64,000 nt of DNA from VXYL01 sp965199915. Its GTDB lineage: Bacteria; Pseudomonadota; Gammaproteobacteria; Pseudomonadales; Azotimanducaceae. The notes beneath the pieces are model-generated. The model did no database searches. It saw only the letters and a list, made by a program, of their open reading frames with translations, and was not told the origin of the DNA. Each line of letters starts with the position of its first letter. Position 1 is the first letter of the stretch. The stretch lies in contig OZ241348.1 in NCBI GenBank assembly GCA_965199915.1, positions 2,418,001 to 2,482,000 on the forward strand. Reading direction: 5' to 3'. The position numbers and the translations under genes were made by a program. Of this stretch, positions 1 to 8,772 are shown piece by piece.

Positions 1-1
1 G

Positions 2-1549
2 CCGCCGAGTGTCGATGTCGAGGACTTCACCACCGCGCTGCAACGCCCGGAATCGCAGATGCGGTTCGCCGTCGCAGCGGACGAAATGGAACTCGAAGCC
101 ATGCTGAACGCGCCGCTGGCGCGGTGGCGCGTGTTCCTGCATCCCTCCCAGCGGCGGCTGGTGGAGCGCGACTGGAACGGGCCGCTGCGGGTGCTCGGCG
201 GGGCCGGCACCGGCAAGACGGTGGCCGCCATGCACCGCGCCCGCTACCTGGCGCGCACGCCGCCGGAAGGCCGCATCCTGTTCACCACGTTCACGCGCAA
301 TCTGGCCGCGGACATCGAGCACAACCTGGGCGCCATCTGCACGCCGGAGGAGATGCAGCGCATCGAGGTGACCAATCTCGACCGCTGGGTGGCGCGCTAT
401 CTGCGCGGCCAGCGCTACCAGTTCCAACTGCAATTCGGACGCTTGAGGGAGGCGTGGCAGATCGCCCTCGACGCCCGTCCGCCGGCGCTGAACCTGCCGG
501 ATGCTTTCTACGAGGACGAGTGGGAGCAGGTCGTGCAAGCCGGCGCGGTTGCGGATAGGCAGGCGTATCTCTCCATCTCACGCGCCGGCCGCGGCACACG
601 GCTGAACCGCGCCGACCGGGCGCGCGTCTGGCCCGTGTTCGAGGAGTACCGCGCCCAGCTTGCCGAACGCGGCGTGAAAGAAGTGGACGACGCCTACCGC
701 GACGCCACGGCGCTGCTCACCGGCGAAGCGTCAGACCCGGCCGGCTACGCCGCCGTGATCGTGGACGAAGCGCAGGACATGGGCGCGCCGGCGTTCCGCC
801 TGCTCCGCGCCATCGCGCCGCCGGGCCGGAACGACCTTTTCATCGCCGGCGACGGCCACCAGCGCATCTACGGCCGCCGGCGCGTGGTGCTCGGCCGCTG
901 CGGCATCGACATCCGCGGCCGCTCGCGCAAGCTGAAGCTGAACTACCGCACCACCGAGCAAACCCGCCGCTGGGCCACGGCGCTCCTGGCCGACCGCGAC
1001 ATCGACGACCTCGACGGCGGCGCCGACGACAGCCACGGCATCCGCTCCCTCACCCGCGGCCCGCAGCCGCAGATCGCCCACTTCGACACCCGCGAGGAAC
1101 ACGACGCGCGCCTGCTGGCCTGCATCGGCAAACTGGTGGCAGACGGCGAGCCGTTGCGCGGCGCTTGCGTGGCGGCCCGCACCGGCACCGAACGCGACGC
1201 CGCGGCAAACGCGCTGCGCGACGGCGGCTTCGAGTGCGCCGTGCTCGGCACCAGCGCCACGGACGACGAACAGCGCGGCGACGCCGTGCGCGTGGCCACC
1301 ATGCACCGCGTCAAAGGCTTGGAGTTCGACCATGTGCTGCTCGCCAGCGTCAATTCCGGCCTCGTGCCGCTGCGGGCCAGAGGCGAAGCAGCCGACGCGA
1401 CGGCCAAGGAGAACGCGGAAACCGAAGAACGCGCACTGCTCCACGTCGCCGCCACCCGCGCCAGGAAGAGCTTGACAGTCTTGAGCTTCGGCAAGCCGAG
1501 CCGGTTCGTGGCGCCATGCATTTCTCCGGTTGTCACCACGCAAGCGTAA
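2..1549 (+). CDS. UvrD/Rep-like DNA helicase, 5' end outside window
   Basis: Superfamily 1 helicase, expected to unwind DNA with ATP. The reading frame is open back to base 2, so the ATG at 59 is probably not the true start and the gene likely begins outside the window. Counted from that ATG, motif I (GGAGTGKT) is at residues 47-54. Further on come motif II (VIVDEAQDM), motif III (GDGHQRIYGRR), a motif IV-like block (LKLNYRTTEQ), motif V (ATMHRVKGLEFDHV) and motif VI (HVAATRARKSL). All core motifs are intact. Some helicases of this size carry an extra N-terminal domain before the ATPase core, sometimes toxin-like; whether this one does cannot be seen. It converges on the cyclase-family gene. 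Confidence 0.85.
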   Translation, partial: PPSVDVEDFTTALQRPESQMRFAVAADEMELEAMLNAPLARWRVFLHPSQRRLVERDWNGPLRVLGGAGTGKTVAAMHRARYLARTPPEGRILFTTFTRNLAADIEHNLGAICTPEEMQRIEVTNLDRWVARYLRGQRYQFQLQFGRLREAWQIALDARPPALNLPDAFYEDEWEQVVQAGAVADRQAYLSISRAGRGTRLNRADRARVWPVFEEYRAQLAERGVKEVDDAYRDATALLTGEASDPAGYAAVIVDEAQDMGAPAFRLLRAIAPPGRNDLFIAGDGHQRIYGRRRVVLGRCGIDIRGRSRKLKLNYRTTEQTRRWATALLADRDIDDLDGGADDSHGIRSLTRGPQPQIAHFDTREEHDARLLACIGKLVADGEPLRGACVAARTGTERDAAANALRDGGFECAVLGTSATDDEQRGDAVRVATMHRVKGLEFDHVLLASVNSGLVPLRARGEAADATAKENAETEERALLHVAATRARKSLTVLSFGKPSRFVAPCISPVVTTQA

Positions 1550-1671
1550 AGCATTTGGGCAACAAGCACGGAAGACGTAGGCCGACGGGAAGTTGCTGGA
1601 ACGTTCCCGCCGCCAGCAGCTTGAACTACGAGCGCATCAACGGCGCTGCTAGCGGAAACGCTCGCCTCGGC

Positions 1672-2472
1672 TCAACTCGGCAGCAACGCCGCGATGCGCA
1701 ACGGCGCCCCGCTGCCGCCGCGGATCTTCATTGGCAGCGCGACGATCCACGCGCCCGTTTCCGGCAGGCGATCCAAGTTCGCCACGTTCTCGAACGCGGG
1801 AAGGTTCTGTTTGAACAGGATCCGGTGCGATTCGAACAGCCGCGATTGGCCGAAGTCGATGCTCGGCGTGTCGATGCCGATGGCGTCCAAGCGACGTTCG
1901 CGCACCAGCCAGTGCGCCGCTTCCGGGTGCAGGCCGGGAAAGTGTAGTTTCGCCACTGCCGCCGCGCCGCGTTCCGCGGTGCCGAGATAGCGGGCGGCGT
2001 CCGGCCAAAACGCCCCGTAGCCGGTGCGCAGCAAAACGATGGCGCCGGTCGGAAGCGCCCCGTGTTGTTCCTCCCAGGCGTGGATGTCGTCCGTAGTCAC
2101 TTGGTAGTCCGCGTCTTGCAGCGCGGCCTTGGAGACGTCGATGACGCATCCAGGGCCGATCAGTCTCTCCAGCGGAATCGCGTCCACGCCACGCCGGCCC
2201 TTGGCGAAATGCACCGGCGCGTCGATGTGCGTGCCGCCATGCTCCGCGCCGCGAAAGCTGTACGCCTCGTACCAGTAGCCGCCTTCCGCCTGGCCGCGGC
2301 TCTCCACGTTGAGTTCAAACACGGGCGCCGTGGGCCAATAAAGGGTCTCGGAGGAGAAGTCGTGGGTGAGATCGACCCACTCGCCGGCGAGCGGCCCGCC
2401 GGCGTCGGAAGGAGCGTCCGAACAAGCCGCAAGCGCGAGCGGCAACACCAGCAGCGGGGTGGTTTTCAACAT
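1672..2472 (-). CDS. Cyclase-family (kynurenine formamidase-like) lipoprotein
   Basis: 266-residue protein starting MLKTTPLLVL. It has a lipoprotein signal with lipobox LAAC and the lipidated Cys at residue 17, so it should be membrane-anchored and face the periplasm. The metal-binding motif of the cyclase family (PF04199) is clear: HGGTHIDAPVHF, the HxGTHxDxPxH pattern. Further family blocks are TGAIVLLRTGY and AIGIDTPSIDFG. Members hydrolyse amides or lactones (kynurenine formamidase, some cyclases); the substrate here is unknown. The frame stays open far upstream, but that part lies antisense to a confident gene, so the ATG at 2472 before the signal peptide was chosen. It may follow the GDP-mannose gene in an operon (32 bp gap). 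Confidence 0.85.
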   Translation of the reverse strand: MLKTTPLLVLPLALAACSDAPSDAGGPLAGEWVDLTHDFSSETLYWPTAPVFELNVESRGQAEGGYWYEAYSFRGAEHGGTHIDAPVHFAKGRRGVDAIPLERLIGPGCVIDVSKAALQDADYQVTTDDIHAWEEQHGALPTGAIVLLRTGYGAFWPDAARYLGTAERGAAAVAKLHFPGLHPEAAHWLVRERRLDAIGIDTPSIDFGQSRLFESHRILFKQNLPAFENVANLDRLPETGAWIVALPMKIRGGSGAPLRIAALLPS

Positions 2473-2504
2473 GCGAAGAGCATACCCCGTGCGCGATGCG
2501 CCCT

Positions 2505-3929
2505 TCATCGCGCGATGCAACGCCCGTAGCGATCCTCGAAGCGCACGATGTCGTCTTCGGAGAGTTGCTCGCCCACCTGCACTTCGATCACTTCGAGGGG
2601 TTCGTCGACGGGGTTGGTCAGGCGGTGCCGCTCGCCGGCGGGGATGTAGGTGGATTCGTTGGCGGTGAGCCGAAACGTCGCGTCGCCGCGTTGCACTTCG
2701 GCCTCGCCACGCACCACCACCCAATGCTCGGCGCGGTGGTGGTGCATCTGCAAGGACAGCGATTCGCCCGGCGCCACCGTCAGGCGCTTGACGAGAAAGC
2801 CCGTGCCCGCCTTGAACGTCTCGGCGCGGCCCCAGGGACGGTACGACGTGCTGTGCGCTCGGTGCTCGCTGCGCGCTTGCGTGCGCAGGCGCTCCACCAC
2901 CTGCTTCACGTCTTGGACATGATCCTTGGCCACCACCAGCACCGCGTCGTCGGTCTCGACGATCACCGTGCTCCGCAGCCCCACCGCGGCCACCAAGCGG
3001 CTGTTCGCGGCAATGTGCGAATCCGTGGTGGAAACCGCGATCACATCGCCGCTCAAAGTGTTCGCGTGGGCGCTCTTCGGCTGCGCGTCCGCCACCGCTT
3101 TCCACGAGCCGAGGTCGGTCCAGTCGATGTCCGCCGGCATCACGCAGGCGCGCGCAGTGTGCTCCATCACCGCGTAGTCGATGGAATCCGCCGGGCTTGC
3201 GCGGAACGCATCGCCCGGGCGAACGAAATCCAAATCCTCGCGCTCGGCCGCCACCGCCTTGGCACAGGCGGCGTGGATGTCCGGACGGAACGCCCGCAGC
3301 TCGCGCAGATACACGCTGGCGCGCAGCAGGAACATCCCGCTGTTCCAATACATGCCGTTAGTGGCGGCGTATTGCTCCGCCAGTTGCCGAGACGGTTTTT
3401 CCGTGAACGCGGCCACTGCGGCGATTCCCTGAGCGCCCGCCAGCGCCGCGCCGGCGCGGATGTAGCCATAGCCGGTTTCGGGTCCGGTGGGCGCGGTGCC
3501 GAACACCACGATTCGGCCCTCCTCGGCCAGTGGCAGCGCCCGTTTCAACGCCGCGTGGAACGGGCCGACGGCGGCGATGTGGTTGTCCGCCGGCAACGCC
3601 AGCAACACCGGGTCGTCCGCGTTCGCGGCGCGCAGGGCGGCCAGCGCCAACGCCGGCGCGGTGTTGCGCGGCGCGGGTTCGAGAAGAATGGCGGACGGCG
3701 CCACGCCGGCCTGCCGGCACTGCTCGGCGACGACGAAGCGATGGTCGTGGTTGCAGACGATCACCGGCGCGCGTGCCGGCAATCCTTCAAGGCGCGCCAG
3801 CGTGTGCTGCAACATCGTCTTGTCGCCCACCAAGCGCAGAAACTGTTTCGGGTACAGTTCCCGCGACATCGGCCACAGCCGCGTTCCCGCGCCGCCGGCC
3901 AGGATCACAGGGAGGATTTCGTCGGACAC
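2505..3929 (-). CDS. manC: Mannose-1-phosphate guanylyltransferase / mannose-6-phosphate isomerase
   Basis: 474 residues, the usual length of type II bifunctional PMI-GMP enzymes, which make GDP-mannose for surface polysaccharides. The N-terminal nucleotidyltransferase signature LAGGAGTRLWPMSRELYPKQ begins near residue 9. The C-terminal cupin (isomerase) domain contains GESLSLQMHHHRAEHWVVV. The protein ends FEDRYGRC, typical of AlgA/XanB-type proteins. The start is GTG at 3929, which places VSDEILPVILAGG at the N-terminus as in homologues; no ATG is available nearby. The cyclase-family gene follows on the same strand. No other polysaccharide genes are nearby, so the final product cannot be inferred. 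Confidence 0.93.
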   Translation of the reverse strand: MSDEILPVILAGGAGTRLWPMSRELYPKQFLRLVGDKTMLQHTLARLEGLPARAPVIVCNHDHRFVVAEQCRQAGVAPSAILLEPAPRNTAPALALAALRAANADDPVLLALPADNHIAAVGPFHAALKRALPLAEEGRIVVFGTAPTGPETGYGYIRAGAALAGAQGIAAVAAFTEKPSRQLAEQYAATNGMYWNSGMFLLRASVYLRELRAFRPDIHAACAKAVAAEREDLDFVRPGDAFRASPADSIDYAVMEHTARACVMPADIDWTDLGSWKAVADAQPKSAHANTLSGDVIAVSTTDSHIAANSRLVAAVGLRSTVIVETDDAVLVVAKDHVQDVKQVVERLRTQARSEHRAHSTSYRPWGRAETFKAGTGFLVKRLTVAPGESLSLQMHHHRAEHWVVVRGEAEVQRGDATFRLTANESTYIPAGERHRLTNPVDEPLEVIEVQVGEQLSEDDIVRFEDRYGRCIAR

Positions 3930-4025
3930 GCGTTCAGCGCCGCCAATTGGTGTGCCGCATGGTACTGCAACGCGCCGCAGACACGGCAAAGCCGCCGGGT
4001 GCCTTACCTCCGAAAGATCGCGAAC

Positions 4026-5066
4026 ATGGATCCGATCAGCCAAACCGCACTCGGCGCGGCGTTGCCGCAAGCCGTGTTCGGCGCGGACAAGCTGCGCCGC
4101 GCCATGTTGCTCGGCTGCGTCGCCGGCATGGCGCCCGATCTGGACGTGTTCATCGGTTCCGAGGCGGACCCGCTTCTCTTCTTGGAGTTTCACCGCCAAT
4201 TCACGCACGCGCTGGTGTTCGTGCCGGTGGGGGCGGCGGTGGTGGCGCTGCTGCTGCATCCGTTCGCGCGCCGGGTGTTGCGCTGGCGCGAGTCCTACCT
4301 CGCGTGCCTGCTCGGCTACGCCACGCACGGGCTTTTGGACTCCTGCACCACCTACGGCACGCAGTTGTTCTGGCCGTTTTCGGATTACCGCGTGGCATGG
4401 AACAACATCTCGGTGGTGGACCCGCTGTTCACCTTGCCCTTGGTCGGATGTGTCGCCTCGGCGGCGGCCCTGCGGCGGCCGCGGCTGGCGCGCTGGGGGC
4501 TTGCCTGGGCGCTGGCCTATTTGCTGCTCGGCGCTGTGCAACAGCAGCGCGCCGCGGCGACGGGAGAGGCGCTTGCGAAAACGCGTGGGCACCACCCGGC
4601 GCAGCTCTCCGCGAAGGCGGGTTTCGCCAATCTGCTGTTGTGGAAGATCGTGTACGCCCACAACGGCCGCTACTATGTGGACGCGGTGCGGGCGGGGTTG
4701 CAAGTGACCGCCTGTCCGGGCGCGAGCGTGCCGATGTTGGATGTCGCCCGGGATCTGCCGTGGCTCGCGCCACAATCGCAGCAGGCGCGGGACGTCGAGC
4801 GGTTTCGCTGGTTTTCACAAGGCTACGTGGCGCCGCATCCGCGGTTGCCGGACCACGTCATAGACGTGCGCTACTCGGTGGTGCCGAATCGAATCGCGCC
4901 GCTGTGGGGCATCGCGCTAGACCACGCCGCCGGGCCCTCGCGCCACGCCCGCTTCGTCGGCGACCGCCGCTTGGCAAAGGAACAGGGCGCGGCGTACTTG
5001 GCCTTGCTGCGCGGTGCCGGGTGCAAGGCGGTGGCGGCCGACGGGGCCGATGGGGCCGATCAGTAA
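4026..5066 (+). CDS. YdjM-like membrane-bound metal-dependent hydrolase
   Basis: 346-residue inner-membrane protein of the YdjM family (PF04307, LexA-binding inner membrane-associated hydrolase). The N-terminus MDPISQTALGAALPQAVFG is characteristic. Putative metal ligands lie in HRQFTHALVF and GYATHGLLDSCTTYGT. Four or so hydrophobic segments occupy roughly residues 60-180, followed by a long soluble C-terminal part, as in bacterial members of this type. Biochemical function of the family is poorly defined. The start is the ATG at 4026 because the open frame upstream runs antisense to manC. It diverges from manC with about 100 bp between, which should hold both promoters. Confidence 0.8.
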   Translation: MDPISQTALGAALPQAVFGADKLRRAMLLGCVAGMAPDLDVFIGSEADPLLFLEFHRQFTHALVFVPVGAAVVALLLHPFARRVLRWRESYLACLLGYATHGLLDSCTTYGTQLFWPFSDYRVAWNNISVVDPLFTLPLVGCVASAAALRRPRLARWGLAWALAYLLLGAVQQQRAAATGEALAKTRGHHPAQLSAKAGFANLLLWKIVYAHNGRYYVDAVRAGLQVTACPGASVPMLDVARDLPWLAPQSQQARDVERFRWFSQGYVAPHPRLPDHVIDVRYSVVPNRIAPLWGIALDHAAGPSRHARFVGDRRLAKEQGAAYLALLRGAGCKAVAADGADGADQ

Positions 5067-5124
5067 GGGGCAAGCTGGGCCAAGCTATGCTGTGGTTGCC
5101 AAAAAAACGTCAGGGGGAGGGCGG

Positions 5125-5955
5125 ATGCGGATAGGAATCTCGTTGCCGGTGCGTGAACTGAAAGACGATCTCGGCGCGTTGGCGGCGTTCGCGCAAATGG
5201 CGGACGATCTGGGCTACACCCACCTGCGCGTTCCGGATCAGGTGTTTCGCCCAGGGAGCGGACATCTGCACGAACCGCTGATGGTGCTCGCCTACGTTGC
5301 CGCGGTGACGACGCGCATCGAACTGGTGCCCTCCGTGATCATCGCGCCGTCGCGGCAGACGGTGTTGCTCGCCAAACAGTTGGCGACGTTGGACCGCCTT
5401 TCCGGCGGGCGTTTGCGTCTGGGCGTTGGCGTTGGCGGCAGCGCCGCGGAGTACCAAGCCTTGGGCGAGGACTTCCACACCCGCGGCGCTCGGTGCGAAG
5501 AACAGCTGCGTCTACTTCGGCGCTTGTGGAACGAGCCGGTGGTGGACTTCAAGGGACGTTGGCACCGCGTCAACGGCGCGGGCTTGGTTCCCTTGCCGAC
5601 GCGTTCCATTCCCATCTGGATCGGCGCCGCGGGGTTGCCCGGCGTGCGCATTCGCCACCGCATTGGCAAACAGGCGGACGGCTGGTTCGCGCTCTGCTCG
5701 CCGGAGGATTTCGATGGCTTGAAGGCGGACATCGACGCCGCCGCCCGCGCCGCGGACCGCGATCCAGCCGCAATCGGCGCCGAAGCCGGCGTGGCCGTGG
5801 TGGGGCCGCGCCAAAGCGAGTGGCAAGCGCGGGTTGGCGGCTGGCAAGCGAAAGGGTTGACGCACCTGTGCCTGCGCACGCTCGGCGGCGGCTTGGACGC
5901 GGACGCGCACATCGAGACCGCCCGCCGGGTGTTCGCCGATCTGCCCTCCCGCTAG
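5125..5955 (+). CDS. Luciferase-like (LLM class) flavin/F420 oxidoreductase
   Basis: 276 residues with the luciferase-like monooxygenase TIM-barrel fold (PF00296). Visible blocks are MRIGISLPVREL at the N-terminus, then RIELVPSVIIAPSRQTVLLA, ATLDRLSGGRLRLGVGVG and SIPIWIGAAG. The family uses FMN or coenzyme F420; which one, and the substrate, cannot be told. The ATG at 5125 has a strong purine-rich ribosome site (GGGGGAGGG) a few bases upstream. The longer open frame overlaps the preceding gene and lacks such a site. A second LLM protein lies at 37285-38154, but the two are not obviously recent duplicates. Confidence 0.85.
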   Translation: MRIGISLPVRELKDDLGALAAFAQMADDLGYTHLRVPDQVFRPGSGHLHEPLMVLAYVAAVTTRIELVPSVIIAPSRQTVLLAKQLATLDRLSGGRLRLGVGVGGSAAEYQALGEDFHTRGARCEEQLRLLRRLWNEPVVDFKGRWHRVNGAGLVPLPTRSIPIWIGAAGLPGVRIRHRIGKQADGWFALCSPEDFDGLKADIDAAARAADRDPAAIGAEAGVAVVGPRQSEWQARVGGWQAKGLTHLCLRTLGGGLDADAHIETARRVFADLPSR

Positions 5956-6207
5956 TGTGCCGCTTCCAAAATGACGTGCGTTCCCGTGGGGCGGGTTTCG
6001 TCGCAGGGCCAGGACACCAGCGGCCTTGCGGGGCGGCACATCCTCAAGTAGCGCACGCCGCGGCGACGACAGACGAACGTGCCATTTGCCACGTCAATTC
6101 GGAATCGAACCGCTAGTTGACGAACCGGCCGAGCCCGTCGTCCAGATCGTCCTCGATCACGTTCACGCCGTGGCACACAGGCGCTGATTTGCGCCGCCAG
6201 CGCAAGC
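5956..6207. other. Gene-poor stretch with stray metW sequence
   Basis: No convincing gene. A short minus-strand frame ending at 5952 contains several Cys residues and reads VCRRRGVRYLRMCRPARPLV, but its upstream half runs into the stray metW fragment at 6122-6196, so it looks like the 3' remnant of an unidentified gene rather than a complete one. Confidence 0.4.
6122..6196 (-). repeat. Displaced fragment of metW
   Basis: 75 nt that match 9582-9658, inside metW, in the same orientation. There are a few substitutions and one 2-nt deletion (TGGCACACAGG here, TGGCGCACGCAGG in metW). In metW this stretch encodes NVIEHDLDDGLGRF; here the deletion breaks the frame. It sits directly beside the first copy of the duplicated gene pair. 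Confidence 0.85.
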
Positions 6208-6558
6208 TCAGCTTCTACACACGAAGAACAACATGTCTGGTCCTAGAATAGCCACTTTTCCCCAGATACTGGAACCATGCTGACGCCAATCTATGCCAAT
6301 GCACCCTTCCGGAACTCCAACCGAACGCGCTTCGTTCGATCCGTGCTGCATCACCTCCGTGACCTTTCCGAACGCTTCGTGCAAAAAAATGGGCGTCCAC
6401 CCGGCAACCGGCGCCGTCTCCGCATCCCAAGGGTTGGTCGGTTCCATCACCACGTCTCCAACCAGAATCTGCTCGCCGCTGACGTACCGCAGCACACCTT
6501 GCGCGTCAGTGGGCCCCGTGCGTTGTGAGCAACGAAACTCCTGTGTAAAAGAAGCCAT
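6208..6558 (-). CDS. Small protein of unknown function, tandem copy 1
   Basis: 116 residues, not recognised. The core reads LRYVSGEQILVGDVV, then MEPTNPWDAETAPVAGWTP, a segment HEAFGKVTEVMQ, and the C-terminus ends MLFFVCRS. It is closely similar to the protein encoded at 6583-6906, and the DNA is similar too, so this is a tandem gene duplication. The YxSGEQIxVGDVV opening followed by a beta-rich body resembles small single-domain bacterial proteins of unknown role. The ATG at 6558 was chosen; a TTG six codons upstream is possible. The N-terminal 25 residues differ completely from copy 2, so the duplication boundary lies near the YVSGEQ motif. Confidence 0.6.
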   Translation of the reverse strand: MASFTQEFRCSQRTGPTDAQGVLRYVSGEQILVGDVVMEPTNPWDAETAPVAGWTPIFLHEAFGKVTEVMQHGSNEARSVGVPEGCIGIDWRQHGSSIWGKVAILGPDMLFFVCRS

Positions 6559-6886
6559 GCTTCCGTGTGTCGCCAACGCAGATCAGCTCCTGCACACGAA
6601 GAACAACGTGTCCGGCCCCAGAATGGTCCCCTCGCAAGAAAGACCGGAGCGCTGGTGCCAATCGATGTCAATGCACCCTTCCGGAATTCCAACCGAACGT
6701 GCTCTGTTCGATCCGGGCTGCATCACCTCCGTGACCTTTCCGAACGCTTCGTGCAGAAAGAGCGGCGTCCACCCGGCAACCGGCGCCGTCTCCGCATCCC
6801 AAGGATTGGTCGGCTCCATCACCACGTCTCCAACCAGAATCTGCTCGCCGCTGACGTACCGCAGCACCGGCGCTTCGGGCGCGTCT
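6211..6886. repeat. Tandem DNA duplication (two units of about 300 bp)
   Basis: The unit at about 6211-6514 and the unit at about 6586-6886 align end to end with scattered substitutions and small indels. Both contain long identical stretches, for example CGTCTCCAACCAGAATCTGC and CATCACCTCCGTGACCTTTC. The duplication includes the coding core of both small genes but not their N-terminal codons. Confidence 0.9.
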
Positions 6887-6906
6887 TCGTTGGCATTGGC
6901 AATCAT
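6583..6906 (-). CDS. Small protein of unknown function, tandem copy 2
   Basis: 107 residues beginning MIANANEDAPEAPV and then the same YVSGEQILVGDVV core as copy 1. Differences from copy 1 cluster in the last third (IDIDWHQRSGLSCEGTILGP against IGIDWRQHGSSIWGKVAILG). The reading frame is intact in both copies, which suggests both may be expressed. The frame extends upstream without stops, so a start beyond the ATG at 6906 cannot be excluded. No known domain is recognised. Confidence 0.6.
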   Translation of the reverse strand: MIANANEDAPEAPVLRYVSGEQILVGDVVMEPTNPWDAETAPVAGWTPLFLHEAFGKVTEVMQPGSNRARSVGIPEGCIDIDWHQRSGLSCEGTILGPDTLFFVCRS

Positions 6907-7052
6907 CGAGACCACCGCCGCTGCCTCATTCCGCGGCACCTCGTGCTGCGTGGAAGCGCGACGATGCGCGAGACCGGTCCATGCGTCAAGCAGTAACTTG
7001 GCAATTTGGGGCAATTGGGAAGTGAGCGGAGCGTGTGCGGCCCGATCCGGTC

Positions 7053-8156
7053 TCAGGCCAAGAACCGCGCCACCACGCTGTCGAGTTGCCGATAGCCGCG
7101 CGGGGTCAACGCCAGGCGGTCGCGGCGGGCCATGCCCCATTCGGCGAGTTCCTTCCATGCGTCGGCAATGGCCGCCGGCGCGAGGCCGGTGCGGGCGGGG
7201 AAGAGCGCCGCCTCCACGCCGTCGGTGAGGCGCAGGGCGTTCATCAGGAACTCGGCGGGCAGTTCGCGCGTTGGCACCGGCGCGGTCTCGCCGCGGCAAC
7301 CGGCCAGGAACAAGCGGGGCTGGCGTGGCTTGGCCGTGCGCAGCACGCGCCCGGCGGCGGTGCGTTTGCCGTGGGCGCCGGCACCAATGCCGGCGTAGTC
7401 GCTGAAACGCCAATAGTTCAGGTTGTGGGCGCATTGGTGGCCGTCGCGGGCGAAGGCGGAGACTTCGTAGCGGCGGTAGCCGCGGCGGGCGAGCAATTCC
7501 AGCCCGGCTTCTTCCATCGCCGCCGTCGCATCGGCGCTCGGCAGACCGGCCGGCGGTCGGCGGGCGAACTCCGTCTTCGGTTCGATGGTGAGCTGGTACC
7601 AAGAGAGATGCGGTGGTTCCAAAGCAATGGCCTGCTCCAAGTCCGCCAGCGCCGCTTCGGTGGTCTGAAATGGCAGGCCGTACATGAGATCGATGTTGAA
7701 GCTGTCGAAGCCGGCGGCGGCCACCGCCGCGGCCACCCGGCGCGTTTCGTCGGCGCGGTGAATGCGGCCCAAGCGCTCCAGCTGCCGGTCGTCGAACGAC
7801 TGTCCGCCGATGGAGACGCGGGTGACGCCGGCGCGCCGGTAGGCGGCGAAGTCGCCATGCTCGGCGGCGCCGGGGTTTGTTTCCATCGTCACTTCGCCGC
7901 ATGCGCCGGCGGCGCGCAGCAGCGCGGCGAACGCCGATGGCGGGAACAGGCTCGGCGTGCCGCCGCCGAAGTACACGGTGTCGAAACCGCGACGGCCGAA
8001 CCGCTCCTGCTCGAAACGCAAGTCCGCGAGCAAGGCGGCGAGATACTCGTCGCGCGGCAACGCGCCTTTCAGCGGATGGGAGTTGAAGTCGCAGTACGGG
8101 CACTTGCGCACGCACCAGGGCAGATGCGCGTACAAGCCGGTCGGCAGATCGCTCAT
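7053..8156 (-). CDS. hemW: HemW, radical SAM heme chaperone (HemN-like)
   Basis: 367-residue radical SAM protein. The iron-sulfur motif CVRKCPYC (CxxxCxxC) lies at residues 15-22, followed by FDTVYFGGGTPSL, VSIGGQSF and FNIDLMYGLPFQT, and a C-terminal HemN-type domain (NYWRFSDYAGIGAGAHG). HemW proteins bind heme and pass it to acceptors. They were long misannotated as oxygen-independent coproporphyrinogen oxidase and differ from HemN by the CxxxCxxC spacing seen here. The start ATG at 8156 overlaps the rdgB stop (ATGA), so translation is probably coupled. It is the last gene of the metX-metW-DUF4426-rdgB-hemW run. Confidence 0.93.
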   Translation of the reverse strand: MSDLPTGLYAHLPWCVRKCPYCDFNSHPLKGALPRDEYLAALLADLRFEQERFGRRGFDTVYFGGGTPSLFPPSAFAALLRAAGACGEVTMETNPGAAEHGDFAAYRRAGVTRVSIGGQSFDDRQLERLGRIHRADETRRVAAAVAAAGFDSFNIDLMYGLPFQTTEAALADLEQAIALEPPHLSWYQLTIEPKTEFARRPPAGLPSADATAAMEEAGLELLARRGYRRYEVSAFARDGHQCAHNLNYWRFSDYAGIGAGAHGKRTAAGRVLRTAKPRQPRLFLAGCRGETAPVPTRELPAEFLMNALRLTDGVEAALFPARTGLAPAAIADAWKELAEWGMARRDRLALTPRGYRQLDSVVARFLA

Positions 8157-8734
8157 CCGCGGCCCGCCAGTTGCGCCGCCAACGCGCGGCAGGCTTGGCC
8201 GCGGTGCGAGAGGCCGTTCTTCTCCTCCAGTGTGAGCTCGGCGGCTGTCTTGCCCAGCGCGGGAAGCCAGAAGTGCGGGTCGTAGCCAAAGCCGCCCGCG
8301 CCGCGCACCGCGTCCACGATCTCGCCGTGCCAGCGGCCCGTGGCGATGCGCGGCGTCGCATCCGCGGCGCTCGCCAAGAACACCAGCGCGCAGAAGAAGA
8401 ACGCGCCGCGCGCGTCCACCCCGTCGAGCGCGGCGAGCAACTTGGCGTTGTTCCGCGCGTCCGTGGCGTTCGCCCCGGCGTAGCGGGCGGAGCGAACGCC
8501 CGGCGCGCCGTCGAGGGCCGGAACCACCAAACCGGAATCGTCCGCGAGCGCCGGCAACCCGGATGCCGCGGCCGCGTGCCGCGCTTTGGCGAGGGCGTTT
8601 TCCACAAAGGTGGTGGCGATTTCCGGCGCCGGGACGATGCGCAGATCGCTTTGCGCCACCAAACGCAGGCCAAGGGGCGCGAGCGCCGCGCCGAGCTCCC
8701 GCACCTTGCCCTGGTTGCCGGTCGCCACCACCAC
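8153..8734 (-). CDS. rdgB: RdgB/HAM1 XTP/dITP pyrophosphatase
   Basis: About 193 residues; removes non-canonical purine nucleotides (dITP, XTP) from the pool. The N-terminal signature VVATGNQGKVREL and the motifs TTFVENALAKAR, ALADDSGLVVPAL, GVRSARYAG, GGFGYDPHFW and KNGLSHRGQA match the Ham1 family over its whole length. The GTG at 8734 puts the start where family members begin. A TTG at 8776, overlapping the stop of the DUF4426 gene as TTGA, would add 14 residues and is a real alternative because neighbouring genes overlap in the same way. The stop overlaps hemW. Confidence 0.9.
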   Translation of the reverse strand: MVVATGNQGKVRELGAALAPLGLRLVAQSDLRIVPAPEIATTFVENALAKARHAAAASGLPALADDSGLVVPALDGAPGVRSARYAGANATDARNNAKLLAALDGVDARGAFFFCALVFLASAADATPRIATGRWHGEIVDAVRGAGGFGYDPHFWLPALGKTAAELTLEEKNGLSHRGQACRALAAQLAGRG

Positions 8735-8772
8735 GCGGCCACCCGGGACGGGGCCGCGCTTTGCGCCCGCGG

